Shown here: piece by piece, positions 24,862 through 32,695 of the stretch
Numbering within the stretch: position 1 is the stretch's first letter
Layout: every line of letters starts with the position of its first letter
Source of the DNA: UBA4658 sp002405485
GTDB lineage: Bacteria; Planctomycetota; Phycisphaerae; Phycisphaerales; UBA1924
DNA: 43,246 nt
Direction of reading: 5' to 3'
Assembly (NCBI GenBank): GCA_036823255.1
Contig: DAISGC010000020.1
Span: forward strand, 1-43,246
Notes under the pieces: generated by a model
Databases searched by the model: none
What the model saw: the letters and a program-made list of their open reading frames with translations, nothing else
What the model was told of the DNA's origin: nothing
Made by a program: the position numbers and the translations under genes

Positions 24862-25457
24862 ACCTCAGACTTCCTTCGCCGCACTCCCCGACGTTCCGCG
24901 TCGATGCTGCGGGCGTCGCCATGGCTCTGACGCTCACGTGCGCATGCGCGGCGGCCTTGTGCTGGCCGATGGTCCTGGCTCGCGGAGGCACGGAGTCCGG
25001 CCCGGACATTGCCCTCGCCCTGGAATCCCAGGCCCGCGCCGAGGAAGCCATGCTCCGGCAAAGCCGGGAAGCGCTGGAGTCGCTGCAGGAACGTGCAGCG
25101 CAGTCGGTGACGCTGCAACCAGCCGGGCAGATCAACAGCCGGCTTGTCGCGATCGCGGAGATCGCCGATCGGTGCGGGGTGACAGTCACGCTGCTCACCC
25201 CGCAGAAGCCCCGACCACACGCCAAGGCCGTCGTCATCCCGATCAAAGTCGGGGGCACGGGCAACTACCTCGGGATCACCCGGTTCGTCGGCGCCCTGCA
25301 CGACTCACTCCGCGACACGGCGGTGGTGTCGATGACGCTCGGCGGACAGGGGCCGGACCGGACTCAGCCGGCGTCGTACACGCTTGACCTTGCCTGGTAT
25401 GCGGCCCCTGCCGGCTCTGCGGGCAAACCGAGCGTTTCGAATCGCTCCGCGCCTTGA
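24858..25457 (+). CDS. PilO-like inner-membrane protein
   Basis: 199 aa. One N-terminal membrane helix at about 18-40 (AGVAMALTLTCACAAALCWPMVL), a short coiled coil at about 50-85 and a C-terminal alpha/beta domain (LVAIAEIADRCGVTVTLLTP, VIPIKVGGTGNYLGITRFVGAL). The layout and its position after the PilN-like gene identify it as PilO-like; sequence similarity alone would be weak. ATGA overlap upstream. The gap to the next gene is only 31 nt. Confidence 0.72.
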   Translation: MNLRLPSPHSPTFRVDAAGVAMALTLTCACAAALCWPMVLARGGTESGPDIALALESQARAEEAMLRQSREALESLQERAAQSVTLQPAGQINSRLVAIAEIADRCGVTVTLLTPQKPRPHAKAVVIPIKVGGTGNYLGITRFVGALHDSLRDTAVVSMTLGGQGPDRTQPASYTLDLAWYAAPAGSAGKPSVSNRSAP

Positions 25458-25488
25458 CATTCGCCCGCTCGAATCGCCCAATGTGGGC

Positions 25489-26079
25489 ATGAGTCTCTCA
25501 ACCAAGCACAAGGTCGCGATCGGGCTCGTGGCCATGGCGGCGGGCGCGATCGTGGTGGACCGGTTCGTGATCGGGTATGCCGCGGACCCGCTTGTCCTCG
25601 ATGAATCCGACCTCCTGGCGGCGAGCTCCAGCGTCAAGGGCCAGGTCGCCGCACGCACGGGCCAGGGCGAAGCGCTGTCGCTGGCCGACCGGATCAATGC
25701 CTTTGCGTCGAGCGTGAGAGAACTCGACCAGGTGCACGCGGAGGCCATGGTGGTTCCCGCAGCGTGGACCCCCGTCCACTCACGGCCTGAGATCAGGTCC
25801 GAGAACGGTTCCGAGGCGCCGGTCGCTTCGCCGCCATCGCTGCGGCTGACACTCGTGGTCCGCGATGCCTCGGGCGTTCCGACGGCGGCGGTGATCAACG
25901 GCGAGCGCGTCCGGCCGGGAGACGCCATCGCGGGGTGCACGCTCCTCCGGATCGAGCAGGGCATTGGCCTGGGAACCCGGGCGATCTTCTCCTGGCTCGG
26001 GGGCGAGCTCGCCGTGCCCATGGAGTCCGGCCAGGGCCGTCCGATCGTGGTCTTTGCGAGCCCGGATTCTCGGTCCTGA
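25489..26079 (+). CDS. PilP/GspC-like periplasmic linker protein
   Basis: 196 aa with an N-terminal membrane helix (VAIGLVAMAAGAIVVDRFVIGYA, about 9-31) and a C-terminal beta domain at about 120-190 (LRLTLVVRDASGVPTAAVINGERVRPGDAIAGCTLLRIE), which resembles the homology region of GspC and PilP that touches the secretin. This is notable because no secretin is encoded here. ATG 25489 was chosen for the signal anchor; the same frame is open upstream, inside the preceding gene. The Pro-rich middle probably spans the periplasm. Confidence 0.65.
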   Translation: MSLSTKHKVAIGLVAMAAGAIVVDRFVIGYAADPLVLDESDLLAASSSVKGQVAARTGQGEALSLADRINAFASSVRELDQVHAEAMVVPAAWTPVHSRPEIRSENGSEAPVASPPSLRLTLVVRDASGVPTAAVINGERVRPGDAIAGCTLLRIEQGIGLGTRAIFSWLGGELAVPMESGQGRPIVVFASPDSRS

Positions 26080-26108
26080 CAACGCGGCCTCTTGCGAGAA
26101 AAACCTCG

Positions 26109-26118
26109 ATCTCGAGAT
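26109..26118. repeat. 10-bp palindrome before the major pseudopilin gene
   Basis: ATCTCGAGAT is a perfect palindrome in the 144-nt gap before the GspG-like gene, a possible dimeric regulator site. CATACT at 26131-26136 resembles a -10 hexamer but has no -35 partner. Confidence 0.3.
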
Positions 26119-26170
26119 GTTCACACTGGGCATACTGAAGCGACCAGGGCGTTGGATCGATAGCGACCAC

Positions 26171-26194
26171 GCGTTCGGTTCGTTCGCCGAACGC
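26171..26194 (+). promoter_or_regulatory. Hairpin in the leader of the GspG-like gene
   Basis: GCGTTCGG pairs perfectly with CCGAACGC around the 8-nt loop TTCGTTCG, 29 nt before ATG 26224. It sits in the only sizeable gap of the operon and is suited to processing or protection of the downstream mRNA, allowing more pilin than machine subunits. Confidence 0.4.
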
Positions 26195-26223
26195 CAAGAC
26201 CGATCCGTTCGCAGGAGTGTCGC

Positions 26224-26709
26224 ATGCTTGCCCTCAGCCGTTCCCGTCGCAGCGCTTTCAGCTTGATCGAGCTGGTCATCGTGGTCGTGATCATCGGGAT
26301 CATCGCGGCGATCGCGATTCCCCGGATGAGCCGCGGCGCCACCGGCGCCAACGAGAGCACGCTCTCGGGCAACCTCGCGGTGCTCCGCAAGGCGATCGAT
26401 CTGTATGCCAGCGAGCACAACGGGGCCTTCCCCGCCGCCGCCGACCTCGCCACCAAGCTCACCAGCAGGACCGACATCGACGGCACCGTCGGCACCACCG
26501 CCGGCACCCACATCTACGGCCCCTATCTGCGTTCGATTCCCGTGATGAACGTCGGACCGGCCGCCGGCCGCACGAACACGATCACCGCCGGTACGACACC
26601 GGACGGCACCGCGGGCGGGTGGATGTACGACGCCACCACAGGCCAGATCTGGGCGAACGTGGCCGACAGCCAGACCGATACGGCGGGCAAGAAGTTCAAC
26701 TCCTACTGA
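26224..26709 (+). CDS. gspG: Major pseudopilin, GspG-like
   Basis: 161 aa type II/IV prepilin. A short basic leader (MLALSRSRRSA) precedes FSLIELVIVVVIIGIIAAIAIP; cleavage is expected between Ala11 and Phe12, with Glu at +5. The following region (AVLRKAIDLYASEHNGAFPAA) is the helix typical of planctomycete GspG-like proteins, and the C-terminal part has GPYLRSIPVMN and GGWMYDATTGQIWANVAD. AGGAG lies 6 nt before the ATG. A 144-nt gap with a hairpin precedes it. The prepilin leader peptidase is not encoded in the window. Confidence 0.9.
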   Translation: MLALSRSRRSAFSLIELVIVVVIIGIIAAIAIPRMSRGATGANESTLSGNLAVLRKAIDLYASEHNGAFPAAADLATKLTSRTDIDGTVGTTAGTHIYGPYLRSIPVMNVGPAAGRTNTITAGTTPDGTAGGWMYDATTGQIWANVADSQTDTAGKKFNSY

Positions 26710-26755
26710 CCCCGTCGCTCCCCGCTTCTCACGCTCACCTTCGCGGAGCATGAGC

Positions 26756-27265
26756 ATGAGCCACCACTCCCGCCCGAGCCTGCCCGTCCGGCGTGCTCGG
26801 GCGACTCTCATTCCGGCGTTCTCGCTGGTCGAGCTCGTGGTGGTGCTGGCGATCATCTCGATCGGGAGCGGGGTGGCGATCTTCAGATTCGCGTCCACGT
26901 CGGCGAGGTATCGCGTGGATTTCGCGGCCTCCCGGCTGCGGCATGATCTGCACCTGCTGCAGGCCCGGGCGCGTGCCGCCGGCGATGCGCGGACGCTCCG
27001 GATCAACGCCGCCTCGCACGCCTATGAGCTTGTTGGGGAGCCGGGACTGCAGCGGGCAAGCACGCCGTTCACGGTGCGTCTTTCCGAGGAGCCCTACGGC
27101 GTCCGCATCACTGGGGTGCAGACCACCGATGGCCAGGGTGTGCTCGTGTTCGATGGCTGGGGCCAGCCGTCCCAGGACCTGAGCGTCACGATCGCGGCGG
27201 GGAGCGCTTCGCGCACGGTCTCGATCGATCGCATAGGAGGCGTTGTTGTCGTCGCTACGCCATGA
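26756..27265 (+). CDS. Minor pseudopilin, GspH-like
   Basis: 169 aa. A basic leader ends in Ala (RARATLIPA) before FSLVELVVVLAIISIGSGVAIF; Glu+5 is present. After the helix come SRLRHDLHLLQARARAAGDARTLRI and a beta-rich end (GVQTTDGQGVLVFDGWG), which fits the GspH/FimT group. The start at ATG 26756 has GGAG at 7-nt spacing; ATG 26750, also in frame, leaves only 1 nt. The 3' end overlaps the next gene by 20 nt. Confidence 0.85.
   Translation: MSHHSRPSLPVRRARATLIPAFSLVELVVVLAIISIGSGVAIFRFASTSARYRVDFAASRLRHDLHLLQARARAAGDARTLRINAASHAYELVGEPGLQRASTPFTVRLSEEPYGVRITGVQTTDGQGVLVFDGWGQPSQDLSVTIAAGSASRTVSIDRIGGVVVVATP
27235..27240 (+). promoter_or_regulatory. Ribosome binding site for a TTG start
   Basis: A perfect AGGAGG lies 5 nt before TTG 27246 and 2 nt before TTG 27243. 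There is no ATG or GTG in the frame before the membrane helix, so a TTG start is forced and 27246 has the better spacing. The site lies inside the preceding gene. Confidence 0.7.
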
Positions 27266-28217
27266 TCCCGCCGCGCGTGCGCGCGCCTTCACGCTCATCG
27301 AGGTCGTGTTGGCCACGGCGATCCTGTCGGTGCTGCTGGCGGGCATGGGCGTCGCACTGGCCATGTCCGCACAAGCCGCGGACCTGGGGAACGAGAGCAA
27401 CGCGAGGGCCGGGGACGCCGCACGGGTGCTCGCGCAGATGCACGCCGAGGTCGCGGCCGCGACGGCGATCATCGAGCGCAGCGAGGACTCCGTGGAGTTC
27501 ACGATCGCCGACCGCGACGGCGACGGTGCGGAGGAGACTCTTCGGTACGAGTGGTCCGGTGTCGCCGGCTCGCCGCTGGTGCGGAGCGGCAAGGGGCTGC
27601 AGGCTCGTCCGATTCTGCCGGCGATCGATGCGTTCTCGATTGGCATTGAGTTGCAGCCGCCGCCCATCGTGACGACGGCGAACGACCGCACGCTCGAAGA
27701 GTTCCGCGCCCACGCCGCGCCGAGCTTCGCCTTCATGGCCATCACGAGTTCGATCAACGCGGCCCAGAGCTGGGCTCCGCCGCAGGTGCCCGGCATCGCC
27801 TCGTATCGGATCTCCAAGATCGTCATTCCGTACAGAGCCAGCAGAAGCGGCACCATGCGTCTTCGAGTCTTCCCGGCTACAAGCGATCGTCCCTCGAGCG
27901 GGACGGCGCTGGTCAGCCGTTCGCTGACGATCACATCAACAGCTTCAGCGGTCGCCGCCGCGACATTCGAGTTGAGCCCGGCGATCACACTCAATCCGGG
28001 CCAGTCCGTTTGGCTCGTCATCGAAGCCCCCGGATCGATGCGCTCGCCGGTCGAGCTGCCTGTGGCCACCGGGCAGCGGGATCAGCCGGTGTCGGGACTG
28101 CTTGCCGTCACATCCAGCACCGGCTCGACGTGGACATACCGCGTGCATTCAGACCTGGGCTTTCTCGTCAGCGGCGACACGGTCAGCCAGCTCCCAACCC
28201 CAAGGAGCCGCGAATGA
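27246..28217 (+). CDS. Minor pseudopilin, GspJ-like
   Basis: 323 aa from TTG 27246. The leader (basic, ending ARARA) precedes FTLIEVVLATAILSVLLAGMGVAL with Glu+5. The rest is strand-rich: ERSEDSVEFTIADRDGDGAEETLRYEWSG is typical of GspJ-like pseudopilins, and a Ser/Thr-rich second half (about 200-310) has no recognised domain. It overlaps the GspH-like gene by 20 nt and the next gene by ATGA. The TTG start with a strong ribosome binding site may set a lower dose. Confidence 0.78.
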   Translation: MSSLRHDPAARARAFTLIEVVLATAILSVLLAGMGVALAMSAQAADLGNESNARAGDAARVLAQMHAEVAAATAIIERSEDSVEFTIADRDGDGAEETLRYEWSGVAGSPLVRSGKGLQARPILPAIDAFSIGIELQPPPIVTTANDRTLEEFRAHAAPSFAFMAITSSINAAQSWAPPQVPGIASYRISKIVIPYRASRSGTMRLRVFPATSDRPSSGTALVSRSLTITSTASAVAAATFELSPAITLNPGQSVWLVIEAPGSMRSPVELPVATGQRDQPVSGLLAVTSSTGSTWTYRVHSDLGFLVSGDTVSQLPTPRSRE

Positions 28218-28846
28218 CCCTGCAACGCCGGCCGGTTCGCGCTCTGGGCTTCACGCTCGTCGAAGCGACGATGTGCATCGTCATCGTCGCGCTCATGCTC
28301 GTCGCGGGCTTCGCGGCGGCGGGCAGTTCAGCGCGGGCTCGGCTCACCCTCGCCGAGCAGCGCAGCGGCCACGCCCTCATCCGCGGCGTGCTCGCCGAGA
28401 TCCAGCAGCGGCCGTACACCGATCCGGAGCTGCTGGCGGGCTTCGGGGTCGAGGGCGGAGAGTCTCGCACGGACCGCTCGACACTCGATGACGTGGACGA
28501 CTACGAAGGGCTCACCGAATCACCAGCCCTCGTCCTTCAAGGAGCGACGTTCTCGCGGGTGCCCGGATGGCAGCTTCGCGTCTCGGTGACGTTCGCCCGG
28601 TTCGATCAGACGACGGGCAAGCTGGCCGCCAGCACGTCCGACGTCGGACTCAAGCTCATCCGCGTCACCGCCCGGAGCCCGCGCGGCGTGGAACATGCCG
28701 CCGAAGCGCTCCGCAGCGCGACCGGCTTCGTCGATCTGGCCAACGCTGCAGGTGGCCGGGCCATGGTTGCGACCATCGGTCTGTCTCCCGCGGATGGTCC
28801 GCACATGATCTCCGCCGTGCCCCTGATGAACGCCCCTCCGGAATGA
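28214..28846 (+). CDS. Minor pseudopilin, GspI-like
   Basis: 210 aa. The leader MTLQRRPVRALG precedes FTLVEATMCIVIVALMLVAGFAAAG; this is the only pilin of the set with Gly at -1. It has the short GspI/PilV-type continuation (HALIRGVLAEIQQRPYTDPEL) and a strand-rich C-terminus (GWQLRVSVTFARFD). AGGAG is 7 nt before ATG 28214. Both ends are ATGA overlaps. Named by length, position between the GspJ- and GspK-like genes and helix type; exact homology is uncertain. Confidence 0.75.
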   Translation: MTLQRRPVRALGFTLVEATMCIVIVALMLVAGFAAAGSSARARLTLAEQRSGHALIRGVLAEIQQRPYTDPELLAGFGVEGGESRTDRSTLDDVDDYEGLTESPALVLQGATFSRVPGWQLRVSVTFARFDQTTGKLAASTSDVGLKLIRVTARSPRGVEHAAEALRSATGFVDLANAAGGRAMVATIGLSPADGPHMISAVPLMNAPPE

Positions 28847-30267
28847 CACCCGCACCCGCACATCTTCGCCGCAGCGCACGCCTGCGCGTCAGGCGAGGCA
28901 GCGCGTACGTGCTCGTGCTGGGCGCGTCGGTGCTGGTCATGACCGTCGGCGTCTCCGCCGCGATCCTGGCTCGCACGAACATGCGCGCCGCCCAGAGTGA
29001 TCGGGCGTGGGACCACGCCACGACAGCAGCCCACGGCGCGCTCGAGGTCGCCGGGCATCACATGAACACCCACTCGGCCTGGCGCACCGGACCAAACCCG
29101 ATCGGGCCGATGGCGATCGGATCAGCGACCGCGGTCGCGATCATGCTCGATCCGGTCGATGGCGATCTCGATGATGATGACACCGAAGGCGTGCGCGTCT
29201 ACTGCATCGCACACTCGGGATCCGCAACGCGCTATTGCAGCATGGCTTTCACCGCTGGGGCGATCAACCCGCTGGACGCGCTCACGCGGCCCATGCACTC
29301 GGGCGGAACGCTCTCCATCGGTGCAAACGCGTATGTTCAGGCCGGCGCAGGTCCGCTCTCGGCCGGCGTGGGCTTGAGCATCGATACCGGTGCAACGGTC
29401 AACGGCAGCGTCCTCACGGGCGTGCTCAGCAGCCGCGGAACCGTGACCGGCAAGATCACGACCGGTGGACAGTCGATCGCGCTCCCAGACGCCGCGGCGT
29501 GGACGGCGCTCTCCGCGTCGGCGGTCCGCATCACCTTCTCTTCAACGTCAGGACTGATCGAGCGCGTCGCACTGACGCCCTCACAGAACCCTTGGGGTCT
29601 ACCCAGTCTCTCCGGAACCTACATCATCGCCGTTCCCGCCGGACAGAAGCTCACTATTCGCTCCTGCCGGATCGACGCCTCGCTGCTTGTGGAGCTCGGA
29701 GCCGGCGCGACACTCGAGATCGTCGAACGCGTCCTCTGGGACCCCGAGAACGGCGGCATCGCGATGCTCGTGCGCGCGCCAGAGGGCGGTGACGTCCTGC
29801 TTGGCAACTCCGTTGCACCCTTCTCCGAGTCGGCGATCAACGCCAACCTGAATCCCCTGCTTGCCCCGTATCAGGGCACATCCGACATTCTGCTTGACGA
29901 TACCTACGAGCCGGCCATCCGAGGCGTCGTCCACATCTCCGGCTCGCCCCGGACACGCATCGGCGACGGCTTTGGCCTCTTCGGATCGCTCATCGTCGAA
30001 GGCGACGCGGCGATCAACGGCTCCGTCACCATCACCACCGATCCCGCACTCATCGCTAGCCCGCCACAGGGCTTTACCAAGCCGCGGGAGATGCGTCCGG
30101 TGCTCGGGTCCTATCGATGGGAAACGCTGGCGACGCTTGAGACGGCGACGTCGAGCGTCTCCTCTCCGATTCTGGACGCCGCGACTGACCTCCTCGGCGA
30201 TGTGACCGACTCGCTCGGGATCACAACGGCTGGCGCAGCGCAGGCTGATAAGGACAAGGACAAATAA
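28843..30267 (+). CDS. GspK/PilX-like protein with beta-helix-like middle
   Basis: 474 aa. The N-terminus has RRGSAYVLVLGASVLVMTVGVSAAIL, a pilin-like helix without Glu+5, as in GspK and PilX. The middle (about 150-215) shows short repeated strands (LSIGANAYVQAGAGPLSAGVGLSIDTG, GSVLTGVLSSRGTVTGKITTGG) that resemble a bactofilin or beta-helix fold, and a further repeat lies at about 365-410. The end is Lys/Asp-rich. It is the last gene of the operon and faces the HD-GYP gene with a 10-nt gap and no terminator. Function is inferred from position as a tip or initiating component. Confidence 0.65.
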   Translation: MTPAPAHLRRSARLRVRRGSAYVLVLGASVLVMTVGVSAAILARTNMRAAQSDRAWDHATTAAHGALEVAGHHMNTHSAWRTGPNPIGPMAIGSATAVAIMLDPVDGDLDDDDTEGVRVYCIAHSGSATRYCSMAFTAGAINPLDALTRPMHSGGTLSIGANAYVQAGAGPLSAGVGLSIDTGATVNGSVLTGVLSSRGTVTGKITTGGQSIALPDAAAWTALSASAVRITFSSTSGLIERVALTPSQNPWGLPSLSGTYIIAVPAGQKLTIRSCRIDASLLVELGAGATLEIVERVLWDPENGGIAMLVRAPEGGDVLLGNSVAPFSESAINANLNPLLAPYQGTSDILLDDTYEPAIRGVVHISGSPRTRIGDGFGLFGSLIVEGDAAINGSVTITTDPALIASPPQGFTKPREMRPVLGSYRWETLATLETATSSVSSPILDAATDLLGDVTDSLGITTAGAAQADKDKDK

Positions 30268-30277
30268 ACTGCTCGCC

Positions 30278-31930
30278 CTAAGCGGCGGCGGCGGCGGCGG
30301 CAGTCTCGGCGATCTGATGCGACTGCACCAGCGCGTCATACGCCGACAGATCCAGTGTCACGAAGAGCTTCGCCAGAGCGGGATCAAACTGCGTCCCCGC
30401 ACACTTCTGGATCTCGATGAGCACATGGGCCCGGGGCATGGCGGACCGGTACGAGCGGTTGGAACTCATTGCGTCGAACGTGTCCGCGAGGGCGATGATC
30501 CGGGCCAGCATCGGGATCGCCTCGCCGGCGATCTTGTGCGGGTATCCACGGCCGTCCCACCGCTCATGATGGTGCAGCACGCCGGGCAACACGTCGGCCA
30601 TGAGCGGCAGGTCCTTCAGGATGCGATGCCCGATCTCCGGGTGCTTCTTGATCGCGTCGAACTCCGTGTCGGTGAGCCGCCCGGACTTGGTCAGGACCGC
30701 CTCGGGCACACCGATCTTGCCGATGTCGTGCACCAGTCCTGCAACGCGGACCCGCTCGGCCTGCTCCTCGCTCATGCCGGCGGCGAGGGCGAGCTGCCTG
30801 GAGAGCAGTGCGACCCGCTGCGAGTGGCCGCAGGTGTACCGGTCCTTGGCGTCGATCGCCGCCGAGAGCGTCTCCAGCGTGCCCATCGAGAGCGCCTTCT
30901 GCTGCGCGTAGAGCACGGCGTTGTCGATGAACGCGCCGGCGTAGCCCGCCGCCGCCTCCAGGAGCTGGATGTCGTAGCTGGACACCTGCGGATCGTCCCC
31001 GTGCTTGTCGCCGGCGATGAGCACGCCGATCGGGCGCCCGGCCCGCAGCACGGGGTGCATGAGCACCTGTCCCGCGCCGGGAATGGGCGTCCCGCACAGT
31101 TCCGTCAGAATGAGCCGACCCTCGTCGGGATCGAGTCTCTGGATCAGCCGCGGCAGTTCGGCCTGAAGGAGCCGCCGCAGACCGGTGTCTCCCTGGATCG
31201 TCAGCGCGCCGTCGATCCCCGCACCCGGAGCGCCACCGGCCGCGAAGTACGACCCGACGAATCCGAAGTTCAGCGTGTCGCGCACCCGTCGGCACAGATG
31301 CTCGACGAACTGGTCCGGATGGGTCAGTTCGTTCATGCTCCGGCCCAGCGCGTACAGCAGGTCGATCGTCTCGAAACAGTCCGAGAGCTGACGGGTGAAT
31401 CCGCTGACGGTCTGGTCGCTCTCCTCCACGTGCAGCAGGTCCTGCACCATCCACAGCATCGCGTCTCGAAGGGCGTCCATCGAGGCGTGGGTGTACTTTG
31501 CATGCGGCGTCAGCACTCTGCGCATGGCGTGCACGTCCAGGGCCGCACTCTGGCAGGCGTTGTCGAACTCCGCCGCGTTCAGTCCTTGTACAGACAGCGC
31601 CAGGCCCACCAGCCACCCCGTGCGGTCGCGCCTGCGTCTTTCCGGAAGGAGGATCGCCCAGCAACCCGAGAACAGCTCCGTGATCCTGGGATGGTCCGTC
31701 GCACCGGGGCCGATGCTCGCCTCGCGGACCGCAGCGCTGATCATGCCCGTGATCGACCGCGAACCCCACAGCAGCCCGACCGGCGCACCCTGCTCGGGAT
31801 CGCTCACGATCAACCCGGCGTTGTCGCACCTCCATGTCGGCACGCCCAGCGTCAGGCAACGCTCCCGCAGCGTGCGGATCGCCTGGCCGCGATGATCGGT
31901 GATCGATAGACGCGGAGGTGCTGGAATCAT
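30278..31930 (-). CDS. GAF/HD-GYP-domain protein (putative c-di-GMP phosphodiesterase)
   Basis: 550 aa. Residues 1-180 are unrecognised. A GAF-like domain lies at about 190-340, followed by an HD-GYP domain (about 345-530): HSQRVALLSRQLA, the metal-binding HD in LVHDIGKIGVPEAVL (401-402), HPEIGHRIL, and the signature HHERWDGRGYP at 454-464. All metal ligands and the GYP motif are present, so c-di-GMP hydrolysis is likely. The ATG at 31930 overlaps the stop of the response regulator (ATGA), so the regulator and HD-GYP enzyme form a two-gene unit. The C-terminus is a poly-Ala tract. Confidence 0.9.
   Translation of the reverse strand: MIPAPPRLSITDHRGQAIRTLRERCLTLGVPTWRCDNAGLIVSDPEQGAPVGLLWGSRSITGMISAAVREASIGPGATDHPRITELFSGCWAILLPERRRRDRTGWLVGLALSVQGLNAAEFDNACQSAALDVHAMRRVLTPHAKYTHASMDALRDAMLWMVQDLLHVEESDQTVSGFTRQLSDCFETIDLLYALGRSMNELTHPDQFVEHLCRRVRDTLNFGFVGSYFAAGGAPGAGIDGALTIQGDTGLRRLLQAELPRLIQRLDPDEGRLILTELCGTPIPGAGQVLMHPVLRAGRPIGVLIAGDKHGDDPQVSSYDIQLLEAAAGYAGAFIDNAVLYAQQKALSMGTLETLSAAIDAKDRYTCGHSQRVALLSRQLALAAGMSEEQAERVRVAGLVHDIGKIGVPEAVLTKSGRLTDTEFDAIKKHPEIGHRILKDLPLMADVLPGVLHHHERWDGRGYPHKIAGEAIPMLARIIALADTFDAMSSNRSYRSAMPRAHVLIEIQKCAGTQFDPALAKLFVTLDLSAYDALVQSHQIAETAAAAAAA
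30282..30301. repeat. GCG trinucleotide repeat
   Basis: Six GCG units and a GC. On the minus strand they encode the poly-Ala C-terminus (seven Ala) of the HD-GYP protein. Such a tract can slip and change the tail length. Confidence 0.7.
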
Positions 31931-32343
31931 GCGGCTTGGCTCATGCTCCGGGGGCTGGTCAGCGGGCCCGAGACGATCAGGTCATTCTGCACGTACGCGA
32001 GCAGGTCGCGCACGCTGAAGGGCTTGCTCATGACGCGCCGAATGCTCGTCTTGGCGAGCATCTCCGGGGTCAGCACGTGCCCACGCGCGGTGAGCAGGAG
32101 CACCGGAATCGGCGCCGTCGAAGGATCCTGCTTCATCGCGATCGCCAGCTCCAGCCCGTTCATGAATGGCATCTGCAGGTCCGTCACGACACCCGCGGGA
32201 GCGTGCGCTCTGATCAGTTCCAACGCTTCCTCACCGTCCCGCGCCTCATGCACGATGAACCCCGCTGATCGGAGCTTCTCCCCGACAACCAGACGAATCG
32301 GGGGCTCGTCGTCGGCGATCACGATGGTCTGGCTTGAAGTCAT
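31927..32343 (-). CDS. CheY-like single-domain response regulator
   Basis: 138 aa receiver domain: acidic pair in IVIADDEPPIRLVV, phospho-acceptor Asp in GVVTDLQMPFMNGLEL (about residue 55), Thr in VLLLTARGH and Lys in MSKPFSVRDLLAYV. The short C-terminal extension has no output domain. Translationally coupled to the HD-GYP gene, it probably controls that enzyme. The ATG at 32343 has a GGGGA-type site 10 nt upstream; the same frame is open beyond. No kinase is next to it; the nearest kinase is at 17693, beyond the pilus operon. Confidence 0.88.
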   Translation of the reverse strand: MTSSQTIVIADDEPPIRLVVGEKLRSAGFIVHEARDGEEALELIRAHAPAGVVTDLQMPFMNGLELAIAMKQDPSTAPIPVLLLTARGHVLTPEMLAKTSIRRVMSKPFSVRDLLAYVQNDLIVSGPLTSPRSMSQAA

Positions 32344-32695
32344 GCCGGCTCGTCCCCTTGATCCGCGACGGAGTGTGCGCGTGACACGCTCGGAGGTCAT
32401 CGACCGGCAAGCCGAGCCGGTCAAGTCCCGCGCTTGGTCGGAGCCGCGCGATCCCCCCAACCCCGCCCTATCGGCCGCGCAACCACCCTTGCCCGCGCAT
32501 CCCGACCGGTTCGAAGATCCCATATCTTCCACGCCCCTGCTCTCAGACCGGCCCTCTGCCAGGCCATCCCCGACCCGCTCGGCATCGACGGTCCGAGTAC
32601 TCCCTGGAACCCGATCGGACCGGGGAGTTGGCCAGGTCGATACCATCGCCTCGGTCCGTCTTTCACGTCGTCATCGCCACGCGCTTCGGAGCCAC
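32344..32695. promoter_or_regulatory. Divergent intergenic region, response regulator / helicase
   Basis: 352 nt. Open frames cross it but none has a credible start. It contains a hairpin GAAGAT/ATCTTC (32513-32529) whose AT-rich loop region (CATATC) could supply a -10 in either direction, and the inverted repeat at 32589-32622. No clear -35 was seen. Confidence 0.4.
32589..32622. promoter_or_regulatory. Inverted repeat upstream of the repair helicase
   Basis: CGGTCCGA and TCGGACCG are exact inverted repeats with an 18-nt spacer, 74 nt before the GTG start. A third half-site CGGTCCG follows at about 32652. Possible operator; no known LexA box (neither GTTC-N7-GTTC nor GAAC-N4-GTTC) was seen. 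Confidence 0.35.

Noticed and set aside
31943..32695. N-terminal extension of the helicase by 251 codons
   Set aside because: It runs antisense through the response regulator and has no helicase-family similarity; the family starts near the GTG at 32696.
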